Source: Agarivorans sp. Alg241-V36 (GTDB lineage Bacteria; Pseudomonadota; Gammaproteobacteria; Enterobacterales; Celerinatantimonadaceae). Taken from it: DNA of 64,000 nt. The notes under the pieces were generated by a model. It ran no database searches. It had not been told where the DNA came from and saw only the letters and a list, made by a program, of their open reading frames with translations. Every line of letters begins with the position of its first letter. Within the stretch, counting starts at the first letter, position 1. A program made the translations under genes and the position numbers. The DNA lies in contig NZ_UNRE01000001.1 in assembly GCF_900537085.1 (NCBI RefSeq), forward strand, positions 873,163 to 937,162, in the 5' to 3' direction. This document shows positions 44,982 to 53,203 of the stretch, piece by piece.

Positions 44982-46574
44982 TTATGGATTGAGCGAGGAG
45001 AGCGCTGCTTCTCCTTGCTCTTTTTTGTTCTGATGCTGCTTCTTTAAAGCTTGGCATTGTTGAAAAAATGCGACCAAATCGAAATCTTCTTTTGCCTCGC
45101 TAGCCCAATTTGCGGTACTAATTTCTTTATGTAAGCTGGCAAAACTACTGTTTAGCTCTTGCTTAGCTATCCACTTCCCTAATGCTTGTTCTGCTTGATG
45201 CATTTGACCGCTTTTACATGCGGCTGAAAATTGCGCCCAATAGTCATCATCTAATGCAGTTGTATACTCGCTTTGTTCAAGCGCTGTCTCCGCAGTTGTA
45301 GCAACTTTTTTGCGTTTAATTATCCAAACCAATAGCGCCATTGTGATTAGCCACGCTAAGGCGAAAAACCAGGTCCATAAAGAGGTGCTCGGCTTTTCTA
45401 TCACTTCAGGAGCAATATTCTGATTACTGCTGAGTGTTTGCAGTTGCTGATTAACCGGTGCAGCCACCACGGTAATAGTGCGCGGCGCAATATCTGCACT
45501 GGCTTGTTGGTCTTTAGCTAAATCCCACCATGGTAGCGACCAGCCGGGCAGAGTGAGTTCGCCTTCGTTTACTGGAATGAGCGCTACATTAAGGGTGCGC
45601 TGCGCAAATACAATGCCGTCTTTAACGATGGTGCGGTCTTGGTAAGCTTCTGGGTAAACGCGAAAATCCTCGCCGTAATCTATATCTATTTCAGGTAGCT
45701 GATCTTCGGTAATACCGGCAATGGTTAGGTTGATGATTCTGGTAAATGCTTGACCTTGCTGGTAGTCACTTTGCAAAGGTTGAATTTCTTCATATAGCAA
45801 AAGGTCGTTAGACGGCAGCCAGGTACCTGGGAAACTCGCAGGTGGGGCTTTTACTTCTAAAGACAGAGTTTGCGCGGCAATGTCTACCGGTCGAGCGCGG
45901 CGGTTGATGTCGTTAGCTAAACCGCTAAGTCGCGGACCCCTTACTTCAAATTCACCGGCTTTTTCTGGCGTAAGTAACCAATGGCGGGTGAGGGTGCGAT
46001 ATCGCTTGCCGTCAATCACTTCTAAGTCTTGTTTGTCGTCACCCAACTTTTCGATTTTGGCGCCCAACATGCTGGGCGCGATAATGTTAGCTTGGTCTAA
46101 GCTGTTCGCAACCCAAATTTTGGCGGTGTAGGTGACCGGCTGACCAATGTAAACCTCGGCGTTATCAAGGCTTACTTCCATGCGAACTTGATCTTTACTT
46201 GGCTCAATCGCAGCGATGACTTTAGCTTTTAGTTGAATAGGTGTGGTGTTTTGCCCGCCAATATTAAAGCTCGGAATCAGGTAGTTGCCTTCTTCACGGA
46301 CTAACAAAGTGGTGGTCCAGCGGGTCTGAGTTGATGATTCACCATTAATGCTGGTGTGTTGGCGGCTGGTTGAGGTACTGCCCACTACAAATTTTTGCCT
46401 TAACAATACCGATGAATCAAACTCGCTGGCCGCTAAGGTATCGTCTGCCACTATCTCCAGGGTGAAAGCCTGACCTACCGCCACGGGGTTTTGACTCACC
46501 GAGGCGGTCACTTTAGTGGTGGCATAACCATTAAAGCTAAGTAAAAGAATAAAAATTACACTAAGCGCTTTCAC
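44982..46574 (-). CDS. batD: BatD-family membrane protein
   Basis: Last gene of the MoxR/Bat operon, 530 residues. GTG start directly abutting the TAA of the upstream gene. Signal peptide (about 1-18, ending 'FNGYA'), several immunoglobulin-like periplasmic segments ('TASVSQNPVAVGQAFTLEIV', 'VSLDNAEVYIGQPVTYTAKI'), one membrane helix near 398-418 and a cytoplasmic tail rich in Gln. Bat proteins have been linked to aerotolerance in Bacteroides and to envelope or metal-centre chaperoning with MoxR; the role in gammaproteobacteria is unsettled. Its 3' end contains the terminator of the convergent DUF406 gene. Confidence 0.88.
   Translation of the reverse strand: MKALSVIFILLLSFNGYATTKVTASVSQNPVAVGQAFTLEIVADDTLAASEFDSSVLLRQKFVVGSTSTSRQHTSINGESSTQTRWTTTLLVREEGNYLIPSFNIGGQNTTPIQLKAKVIAAIEPSKDQVRMEVSLDNAEVYIGQPVTYTAKIWVANSLDQANIIAPSMLGAKIEKLGDDKQDLEVIDGKRYRTLTRHWLLTPEKAGEFEVRGPRLSGLANDINRRARPVDIAAQTLSLEVKAPPASFPGTWLPSNDLLLYEEIQPLQSDYQQGQAFTRIINLTIAGITEDQLPEIDIDYGEDFRVYPEAYQDRTIVKDGIVFAQRTLNVALIPVNEGELTLPGWSLPWWDLAKDQQASADIAPRTITVVAAPVNQQLQTLSSNQNIAPEVIEKPSTSLWTWFFALAWLITMALLVWIIKRKKVATTAETALEQSEYTTALDDDYWAQFSAACKSGQMHQAEQALGKWIAKQELNSSFASLHKEISTANWASEAKEDFDLVAFFQQCQALKKQHQNKKEQGEAALSSLNP
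44991..45026 (+). terminator. Terminator of the DUF406 gene inside the batD 3' end
   Basis: GAGCGAGGAG (44991-45000) pairs with CTCCTTGCTC (45011-45020) with one G-T pair, followed by six T. It lies in the last 45 bases of the batD coding sequence on the opposite strand. Confidence 0.8.
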
Positions 46575-48317
46575 TTACCAGTTCTCCTGATTACTTGGCT
46601 GACGACGTCGTTTTTGATATTCAAGGTACATTTTATTTCGGAGCAATAAACTTGGGTCATTGGGCAGTTCGTCGAGCCACTTTTGTAATTCTTCTTCGTC
46701 ACTTGGCTCTCCTTGTGTGCTGTTCGCTTGAGTAGTTTGCTCAGGCTCTTGTTCATCACTTGCTTGTTCATCCTCGGCTTGAGCTTGTTGTTGCTCTGCC
46801 TCGGATTCTTGCTCTGACTCTTGCTCTGACTCTTGCTCAGACGGTGAGCTCTCTTCTTGCTGGTCTTCGCCGCCTTGTGGTTGCGGGTTTTGCTGCTGGG
46901 AAGAATCCGATTCTGATTGCTCAGAATCCTCAGAGTCTTGCTGCTGATCCGACTGCTGCTGGCTTTGCTGTTGTTGCTGTTGGTTTAGTAGCTCTTCAAC
47001 TAGATTTTTATTGTGTTGTGCAGCGGGGAAGTCACCTTTTAGCTCAAGTGCTTGGTCGTAAGCTTCTAGGGCTTTTTGATAATCACCAAGTTGGCTATGG
47101 GTGTTTCCTTGGTTAAACCATCCATTGGCGCTGCTGTCTTGAGTAAACAATTGTTGCGCTTCTTGGTATTTGCCTGCTTTGTAAAGGGCAGAGGCTTTCC
47201 ACTTAGGATCTTTAAATAGCTCGGCTGCTTCAGCAAAACGCTCTTCTTCAAAAGCCTGTTGGGCCTGCTGGGTTTGGTTTTTCCAAACAGAGTTAGCCAG
47301 AGCTGGCTTGGGCAGAGCAAAGATGCTCACACACAAGCTTACTAGCAATAGCTCTGCGCGACGCACGCTGTTGAGTAGCATTAACAAAATAAAAGGTAAG
47401 AGGTAAAAGCCGATGTCTTTTCTTACCTGAGCTTGTTGATTGCTTTGTTGCTCGCTATCAAAATCGCGGCTGCGCAGTGAGCTTAGTTTTTCGATGTCGC
47501 TATTGTCGGCACTGATTAGCTGACAAATGCCACCAGTCTTTTGGCAAAGTGGTAGGAAGTTATCTGCTTCCAATTTGGCGATAACAATGCTGCCAGATTG
47601 GTCTTTGAGCATGCTGCCATCTTCTAAAGGGATCGGCGCGCCATCTTTGGTGCCTAATGCCAACATCGAGAACCGTAGTTTGTGTTGCTGCAAACTGCTT
47701 AGGCTAAGTTGCATTTGTTGCTCACTGAGCCCATCGCCAATCACTACAACATCACCTTGGGCGTAGCCTGCTTGTTTAATTAACTCGGCGGCTTGCTCAA
47801 TGGCGAGGTTAAGTGCTGAGCCATGCGCTGGCATCAACTCGGGCTTTAGGTGGGGAACCAGGTTAGCGAGGGTATTGGTATCGCTGCTCAATGGGCTAAG
47901 TACAAAGGCATCGCCGGCATAAGCAATAAGGGCCGTTTCTCCGTCTTTCCATTGGTCTAGTAGGTCTAGCGCTTTGTATTTTGCCAGTTCTACTCGGTCG
48001 GGCTTTACGTCGCGTGCGCGCATCGAATAAGACATGTCCATGATGAGCACTCGGGCCGAGCCTTCGCGATAGATCGGCACATTATCACTAATAATACTGG
48101 GGCCGCTTAGGGCGATTAAAATCAAGGCAAATAAAGCCGCGAGCGACCATTGTGATTGCTTGTTTTGTTTTTGTGTTTCAACCAAGTATTTTGCAATGCC
48201 TGGGCTAAGTAACTTGCTCCAAGCCGATTGTTCACGCTGCTGTTTTTTCATCAATAACAGCAAGAGTAGCGGACTTAGCAGCAGCCACTCGGGGCGAAGG
48301 AAGCTTATATCAAACAT
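46575..48317 (-). CDS. BatB/BatC-like protein: VWA domain, TPR repeats, Gln/Glu-rich tail
   Basis: A 580-residue protein from the ATG at 48317, which has GGGAGG 8 bases upstream and overlaps the batA stop by 8 bases (ATGTTTGA). Two membrane helices near the N-terminus, a von Willebrand A domain with MIDAS 'VLIMDMSYSMR' (DxSxS), a third helix near 305, TPR motifs around 340-430 ('GWFNQGNTHSQLGDYQKALE', 'AYDQALELKGDFPAAQHNKN'), and a low-complexity Gln/Glu/Ser tail (about 440-545) before a conserved-looking end. This combines BatB and BatC in one chain. Confidence 0.88.
   Translation of the reverse strand: MFDISFLRPEWLLLSPLLLLLLMKKQQREQSAWSKLLSPGIAKYLVETQKQNKQSQWSLAALFALILIALSGPSIISDNVPIYREGSARVLIMDMSYSMRARDVKPDRVELAKYKALDLLDQWKDGETALIAYAGDAFVLSPLSSDTNTLANLVPHLKPELMPAHGSALNLAIEQAAELIKQAGYAQGDVVVIGDGLSEQQMQLSLSSLQQHKLRFSMLALGTKDGAPIPLEDGSMLKDQSGSIVIAKLEADNFLPLCQKTGGICQLISADNSDIEKLSSLRSRDFDSEQQSNQQAQVRKDIGFYLLPFILLMLLNSVRRAELLLVSLCVSIFALPKPALANSVWKNQTQQAQQAFEEERFAEAAELFKDPKWKASALYKAGKYQEAQQLFTQDSSANGWFNQGNTHSQLGDYQKALEAYDQALELKGDFPAAQHNKNLVEELLNQQQQQQSQQQSDQQQDSEDSEQSESDSSQQQNPQPQGGEDQQEESSPSEQESEQESEQESEAEQQQAQAEDEQASDEQEPEQTTQANSTQGEPSDEEELQKWLDELPNDPSLLLRNKMYLEYQKRRRQPSNQENW
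46806..46841. repeat. 12-bp tandem repeat in the BatB/C-like gene
   Basis: Three copies of a 12-base unit (CTCTTGCTCTGA, with small differences) encode Glu-Ser-Glu-Gln repeats in the acidic tail. Copy-number changes would keep the reading frame. Confidence 0.7.
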
Positions 48318-49314
48318 CGCTGGCCTCCCGATCAAAGCGGCGCATTAATAGCGGGCTGGCTAAACTGGCCATTAACAATAGGCAGGCTAGGGCTAGTGGC
48401 CAAAAATAAAGCTCGTATTGTGGTCGGTAAAATTGTTGGGCCTCGGAGATAGGGTTTAAGGCGTTTATTTCCTGATAAATTTGCGATAATTCCTCGGTGC
48501 TGCGAGCACGGTAGTATTGCCCACCAGTCATTTCTGCAATGCGAATTAGCGCACCCTCATCTAAGTCTTGCGAGGGGTTTATTTTGCGAGAGCCAAATAG
48601 TGTTTGCTGGTAAAGCTCGTCGGCACCTACACCAATGGTATAAATGACCACTTGGTTTATAGCTGCCATTTCAGCGGCTTGCATTGGGTCTACCGAGCCT
48701 GAGGTATTTTGACCATCGGTAAGCAATATTAAGATACGTTGTTCTGCAGGGTGGTTCATTAGCTGTTTTATGCCCAGACCAATGCCTTCACCTATAGCGG
48801 TTCTATCACCCACTAAACCATGTACCAGTTCGTTTACTTGAATCAGTAAACTGTCTAAATCAAAGCTTAATGGGCTGGACAAATAGGCATGGTCGGCAAA
48901 TAAAATCATGCCTAAGCGGTCGCCGCGGCGCTGTTCAATAAATTCACTGAGCAAAAACTTGAGAGCGGTGAGACGGTCAACCGCTTCTCCGTCAAGCTGC
49001 ATGTCTTTGATCTGCATACTGCCCGACATATCTACTGACAACAGTAAATCACGACCTTGCTCGTTAAGGCCTTGCACTTCATCGGCTAGCCACACTGGGC
49101 GTGCGAGCGCGGTAATACACAAGCACCACACTAGCCATTTAAAGCCAATTTTAAGTGGGCTATTGGTTTGTTCTAAGGCTGCTTGTGCTTTAGTGAAAGG
49201 CAAGCTGTTGTTAACTAAAACTTCGCTTTGCTGTTGCTTAACTTGGCTAAAACGCTCCACTAGCCAAAGCACTGGAAGCAGCAAGAATACATAAGGCCAA
49301 ACAAACTCAAACAT
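48310..49314 (-). CDS. batA: BatA-like VWA-domain membrane protein
   Basis: A 334-residue protein from the ATG at 49314 ('MFEFVWPYVFLLLPVLWLVE'), which overlaps the DUF4381 stop by 8 bases (ATGTTTGA); the frame extends further upstream but without a family match. N-terminal membrane helices, a VWA domain with MIDAS 'LLLSVDMSGSMQ' and 'LLTDGQNTSG', and a C-terminal helix near 'LYFWPLALACLLLMASL'. It is expected to be a membrane partner of the MoxR ATPase. Confidence 0.88.
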   Translation of the reverse strand: MFEFVWPYVFLLLPVLWLVERFSQVKQQQSEVLVNNSLPFTKAQAALEQTNSPLKIGFKWLVWCLCITALARPVWLADEVQGLNEQGRDLLLSVDMSGSMQIKDMQLDGEAVDRLTALKFLLSEFIEQRRGDRLGMILFADHAYLSSPLSFDLDSLLIQVNELVHGLVGDRTAIGEGIGLGIKQLMNHPAEQRILILLTDGQNTSGSVDPMQAAEMAAINQVVIYTIGVGADELYQQTLFGSRKINPSQDLDEGALIRIAEMTGGQYYRARSTEELSQIYQEINALNPISEAQQFYRPQYELYFWPLALACLLLMASLASPLLMRRFDREASDV

Positions 49315-49852
49315 CTGCGCCTCCCTTATTGGCGCTGCTAGTTTGTTGGTCGGTATTTTGCTGCTTTGACTTGAAGCCAAACAAGTTGGCTAGGTTAAGC
49401 GGCGGCCTAAGTTGCTTAATCCATTGCTCTGCCAATTCGATGCACGGCTGATTTGATTCTGTTGGTTCTGCAGCATACAAGGCTTGTTGCCAAGCGCTAT
49501 GTTGTTCAGCAAAAACCGTCGAATTTTTTCTGGAGGTGCTATCTAAAAAGGCTAACCAATCTTCACCACTTAATGAGGCGACTTGCTGGCGCGGATAATA
49601 ACTTAAGGCTAGGCGTTTCATTAATAGGTTAAGTTCTGCCAAGTTCATGGACTGTTGCTTTACTGATTGCATGGCTTCGCGACGTGGTTTATCTAGCTGC
49701 CAATAGCGCCAAGCTACAAACATTAGCACCACTAGGCTAACAATTACCAACAGACCGAGTAGCCACCAACCTATGGCGGGTAGGGCGGTTTCATAGCTGG
49801 CGGGTAAAATAATGTCTTTTAAATCTGCTAAAGGGTTCGTTTGCTCAGGCAT
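49307..49852 (-). CDS. DUF4381 membrane protein of the MoxR/Bat operon
   Basis: A 181-residue protein with one membrane helix (about 25-50, 'LPAIGWWLLGLLVIVSLVVL') followed by a cytoplasmic helical domain ('LAELNLLMKRLALSYYPRQQ', 'VASLSGEDWLAFLDS'). The DUF4381 family occurs next to DUF58 and VWA genes in such operons. Both ends overlap neighbours by 8 bases. Function unknown beyond the operon association. Confidence 0.85.
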   Translation of the reverse strand: MPEQTNPLADLKDIILPASYETALPAIGWWLLGLLVIVSLVVLMFVAWRYWQLDKPRREAMQSVKQQSMNLAELNLLMKRLALSYYPRQQVASLSGEDWLAFLDSTSRKNSTVFAEQHSAWQQALYAAEPTESNQPCIELAEQWIKQLRPPLNLANLFGFKSKQQNTDQQTSSANKGGADV

Positions 49853-50759
49853 AGTCCTGCCACTCTAAAGCTGTTGAAAAATGCTGATGAGGAATACGCG
49901 CCTGCTGCAACATCTGTTCAATGTGTTGCTGGCGTTGTTTGGCTAAGCGCCTAAACTGCTGCCTAAATGCTTTGCTGTCGGGCTGCAAATATCCCTCGCT
50001 ATTGCCATTGCTAACTTGCAGTTGCATTGCGGTGCTTGCCTTGGGCAGCTGCTGTTCCAAGGGATCGCTAATTTGCCAAGCGAAAACCTGATTGTGGCTA
50101 GCTAGGCGTTGTAAATGCAAAGCTGCGGCACTGTCAAAGTGGTAAAAGTCACTGATTAAATGCACTTGGTAGCCGGTTTTAACCAATTGGCATAAAGTCT
50201 CAAGGTTATGAGTAGGAGAACAATCTTGCAGTTGCTGCTGAGCTAGAGTCGCAAACTGTTGGTTATGCACTTCTACAATGCTTTGCAGCTGAGCTAGCCA
50301 ATGGGTTTTACTGGCTGCAGGTTTTTGGTTATGGGCTTGTTCACCTAGGTGAAGGGTTAAGGCCACTCGTTCGCCCAGTTGCTGTGCATTCCAACCTAAA
50401 CAAGCGGCTAATTCGCTGGCAAATACCGACTTGAGTTTGTCACCACTACCAAAATACATCGAGTGCGATAAATCAAGAAAGATAAACACCGGATGTTCGC
50501 GGTCTTCTCTAAATAGCTTGGTATGAGTTTTACCGGTGCGCGCAGTCACACGCCAGTCGATGCAGCGTATGTCATCTCCCGGTTGGTAATGGCGCACTTC
50601 GTCAAACTCCATGCCACGCCCACGTACCTTGCTTAAGCGGTTACCATGGCGGCTACTGCTTACTTGACGCCAAGGCGGCATGTTTAAGTGAATGGCGCGC
50701 GCTTCTATCAACTGCTCAATCTGTAAACTGACTGGCGATTGGCGACTAATGGTATCCAT
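49845..50759 (-). CDS. DUF58-domain protein of the MoxR operon
   Basis: A 304-residue soluble protein with the DUF58 signature 'EFDEVRHYQPGDDIRCIDWR' followed by 'VTARTGKTHTKLFRED', and a VWA-like fold afterwards ('PVFIFLDLSHSMYFGSGDKL', a DxSxS-type MIDAS). Such proteins accompany MoxR ATPases. The start overlaps the MoxR stop by one base (TAATG) and the 3' end overlaps the DUF4381 gene by 8 bases (ATGCCTGA). Confidence 0.9.
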   Translation of the reverse strand: MDTISRQSPVSLQIEQLIEARAIHLNMPPWRQVSSSRHGNRLSKVRGRGMEFDEVRHYQPGDDIRCIDWRVTARTGKTHTKLFREDREHPVFIFLDLSHSMYFGSGDKLKSVFASELAACLGWNAQQLGERVALTLHLGEQAHNQKPAASKTHWLAQLQSIVEVHNQQFATLAQQQLQDCSPTHNLETLCQLVKTGYQVHLISDFYHFDSAAALHLQRLASHNQVFAWQISDPLEQQLPKASTAMQLQVSNGNSEGYLQPDSKAFRQQFRRLAKQRQQHIEQMLQQARIPHQHFSTALEWQDYA

Positions 50760-51715
50760 TAGGCAAAGGCCACCAATTCAAGCAAACGTTGGATCACGGC
50801 ATCAGCTTGAATGCCTTTGGCTTGCGCTTGATAGCTTAGCAATAAACGGTGGCGCAATACTGGGTAAGCAAGCTGTTGAATATCTTCTGGGCTAACAAAG
50901 TCTCGCCCTTCAAGCCATGCTTTAGCGCGCGCGGCACGGGCTAGGGAAATGCTGGCGCGCGGGCTAGCACCAAATTCTAACCATTGACTAAATTCGTCGG
51001 TATAGCGTTCGGGCTGGCGAGTGGCTACGACTAAATCAACAATATATTGATTAAGTTGCGGCGCAATATGCACTTCCATAATGGCTCGGCGCAGGGCAAA
51101 CAGTTTTTGTTGAGTGAGCGGTTCTGGCTGACGCAGATGTACTTGCTTGGCTTCGCGCTCAGTAAGCTGAAGGATCTTTAGCTCGTTTTCCGCATCAGGA
51201 TAGTTTAAACACAGCTTAAACATAAAGCGGTCGAGCTGGGCTTCGGGAAGCGGGTAGGTGCCTTCTTGCTCAATCGGGTTTTGGGTTGCCATTACCATAA
51301 ACAGTTTAGGCAACTGGTAGCTGCTACTGCCAACGGTGATTTGCTGTTCAGCCATGGCTTCTAGCAAGGCTGACTGCACCTTAGCAGGGGCGCGGTTAAT
51401 CTCATCTGCTAACACAAGGTTGTGAAAAATAGGCCCTTTTTGAAAACTGAAACTGGCGGTCTCTGGATGAAATACATCGGTACCGGTTAAATCAGCGGGC
51501 AATAAGTCTGGTGTGAACTGGACGCGGTGGAAGTCACCTTCTATACACTCAGATAGTGCTTTTACCGCGCGGGTCTTGGCGAGTCCTGGTGGACCCTCTA
51601 CGAGAATGTGCCCGTCGGCTAATAAAGCGATAAGTAATTGATTAATAAATTCAGTTTGGCCAACTATGCTTTGGTTAAGGTAATCTCGAATGGCCGATAG
51701 TGTGTTGTTACTCAT
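50759..51715 (-). CDS. MoxR-family AAA+ ATPase
   Basis: A 318-residue ATPase from the ATG at 51715 with AGAGGA about 6 bases upstream; an upstream in-frame start at 51757 is less likely. Walker A 'LVEGPPGLAKTRAVKAL', Walker B 'LVLADEINRAPAKVQSALLE', sensor 'MATQNPIEQEGTYPLPEAQL' and 'DRFMFKL' are all present. MoxR proteins act as chaperone-like ATPases with VWA partners, which here are encoded in the same six-gene operon. It is divergent from fadI across about 180 bases. Confidence 0.93.
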   Translation of the reverse strand: MSNNTLSAIRDYLNQSIVGQTEFINQLLIALLADGHILVEGPPGLAKTRAVKALSECIEGDFHRVQFTPDLLPADLTGTDVFHPETASFSFQKGPIFHNLVLADEINRAPAKVQSALLEAMAEQQITVGSSSYQLPKLFMVMATQNPIEQEGTYPLPEAQLDRFMFKLCLNYPDAENELKILQLTEREAKQVHLRQPEPLTQQKLFALRRAIMEVHIAPQLNQYIVDLVVATRQPERYTDEFSQWLEFGASPRASISLARAARAKAWLEGRDFVSPEDIQQLAYPVLRHRLLLSYQAQAKGIQADAVIQRLLELVAFA

Positions 51716-51822
51716 TTTATCCTCTGAATTGTTCATCGCATGCGGATGATAAAACACTCTGCAATTAGGCTCAAAAAATTTCCTTTAAATTTGACGGCTT
51801 ACTACTAGTTTTAATCGCTTGT

Positions 51823-51850
51823 TTGAATTATGTGAAGAAATGGTTAATAT
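51823..51850 (+). promoter_or_regulatory. Sigma-70 promoter of fadIJ
   Basis: TTGAAT (51823-51828), 16-nt spacer, TAATAT (51845-51850). The predicted start near 51857 adjoins the FadR-like palindrome. Confidence 0.6.
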
Positions 51851-51859
51851 AAAGCTTAT

Positions 51860-51872
51860 GAGGTCTGACCTC
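51860..51872 (+). promoter_or_regulatory. FadR-like operator of fadIJ
   Basis: A perfect 13-bp palindrome GAGGTCTGACCTC, matching the GGTCNGACC core of FadR sites, lies at the predicted transcription start of fadIJ. Binding here would block the promoter until long-chain acyl-CoA accumulates. Confidence 0.65.
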
Positions 51873-51895
51873 TTAACTTGTTAAGGATAAATTGA

Positions 51896-53203
51896 ATGCA
51901 CCAACAACAATCTTTACAAACCGCGAATGGCTCACGCATAGCAGTAGTTGCTGGATTGCGTACCCCATTTGCTCGTCAATCTACTGCTTATCAGGATGTT
52001 CCTGCTGTCGACCTCGGCAAAATGGTGGTAAATGAATTAATTAAACGCGTAGACCTCGACGTGAAAGAAATTCAGCAATTGGTTTTTGGTCAAGTAGTTC
52101 AAATGCCTGCTGCTCCCAACATTGCCCGCGAAATTGTACTAGGCACGCCACTAGACGTATCTACCGATGCTTACAGTGTGTCTCGTGCCTGTGCAACGAG
52201 CTTTCAAGCCGCGGTTAACGTGGTTGAGTCAATCATGGCTGGCACCATTGATTGTGGTATTGCCGGTGGCGCAGATTCATCGTCAGTGCTACCTATTGGT
52301 GTAAGTAAAAAACTTGCTCGCAGTTTGCTAGACCTATCTAAAGCACGTAGCGCTGGGCAACGTTGGAATATCATTAAAAAGTTAAGAATTAAAGACTTGG
52401 TGCCGGTACCACCGGCAGTGGCGGAGTATTCTACCGGTATCTCCATGGGGCAAACCGCCGAGCAAATGGCCAAAAGCCATGGCATTAAACGCGCCGACCA
52501 AGATAAGTTAGCAGCGCGCTCGCATCGTTTAGCTCATCAAGCTTGGGAAGAAGGCAAGCTAGACGATGAAGTGATGACTGCCTACCCAGAGCCTTTTAAA
52601 ACCTCAATTAGCCGCGACAACAATGTTCGTGGTGATTCAAGCGAAGAGAAATTGGCCAAGTTAAAGCCGGTGTTTGATCGCAAACATGGCTCGGTCACTG
52701 CGGCAAACGCCACTCCGCTTACCGACGGTGCGGCCGCGGTCTTGCTAATGCGTGAAGACAAAGCCAAAGAGCAAGGTTTACCGATTTTAGGCTACATAAA
52801 AAGTTATGCCTTTGCCGGTATCGACGTGTGGGAAGACATGTTAATGGGGCCTTCTTATGCCACGCCTATCGCATTAGACCGCGCGGGTATTACTCTGCAA
52901 GATTTAGATTTAATTGAAATGCACGAAGCCTTTGCTGCGCAAACCTTAGCCAATGTAAAGATGTTTGCCAGTGATGAGTTTGCACAATCCATTGGCCGAG
53001 ACAAGGCCTTGGGTGAAATTGACATGGAGAAGTTCAACGTAATGGGTAGCTCAATTGCTTATGGTCACCCCTTTGCTGCCACCGGCGCACGAATGATTAC
53101 GCAAATGCTTAATGAGCTTCGTCGTCGCGGTGGTGGACTAGGTTTAACCACGGCCTGCGCGGCAGGTGGTTTGGGTGCGGCCATGGTTTTGGAGGTTGAG
53201 TAA
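51896..53203 (+). CDS. fadI: FadI, 3-ketoacyl-CoA thiolase
   Basis: Thiolase subunit of the second (anaerobic-type) beta-oxidation complex, 435 residues, the FadI length rather than the shorter FadA. The acylated Cys is C99 ('[16 protein letters not shown]'); the His of '[14 protein letters not shown]' and the C-terminal Cys of '[16 protein letters not shown]' complete the active site. AAGGA lies ahead of the ATG. The stop overlaps the fadJ start by one base, so the two subunits are translated together. Confidence 0.97.
   Translation: MHQQQSLQTANGSRIAVVAGLRTPFARQSTAYQDVPAVDLGKMVVNELIKRVDLDVKEIQQLVFGQVVQMPAAPNIAREIVLGTPLDVSTDAYSVSRACATSFQAAVNVVESIMAGTIDCGIAGGADSSSVLPIGVSKKLARSLLDLSKARSAGQRWNIIKKLRIKDLVPVPPAVAEYSTGISMGQTAEQMAKSHGIKRADQDKLAARSHRLAHQAWEEGKLDDEVMTAYPEPFKTSISRDNNVRGDSSEEKLAKLKPVFDRKHGSVTAANATPLTDGAAAVLLMREDKAKEQGLPILGYIKSYAFAGIDVWEDMLMGPSYATPIALDRAGITLQDLDLIEMHEAFAAQTLANVKMFASDEFAQSIGRDKALGEIDMEKFNVMGSSIAYGHPFAATGARMITQMLNELRRRGGGLGLTTACAAGGLGAAMVLEVE

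Noticed and set aside
46760-47116. Plus-strand frame of 118 codons opposite the BatB/C-like gene
   Set aside because: It is an antisense shadow of the low-complexity Gln/Glu codons, with no family resemblance.
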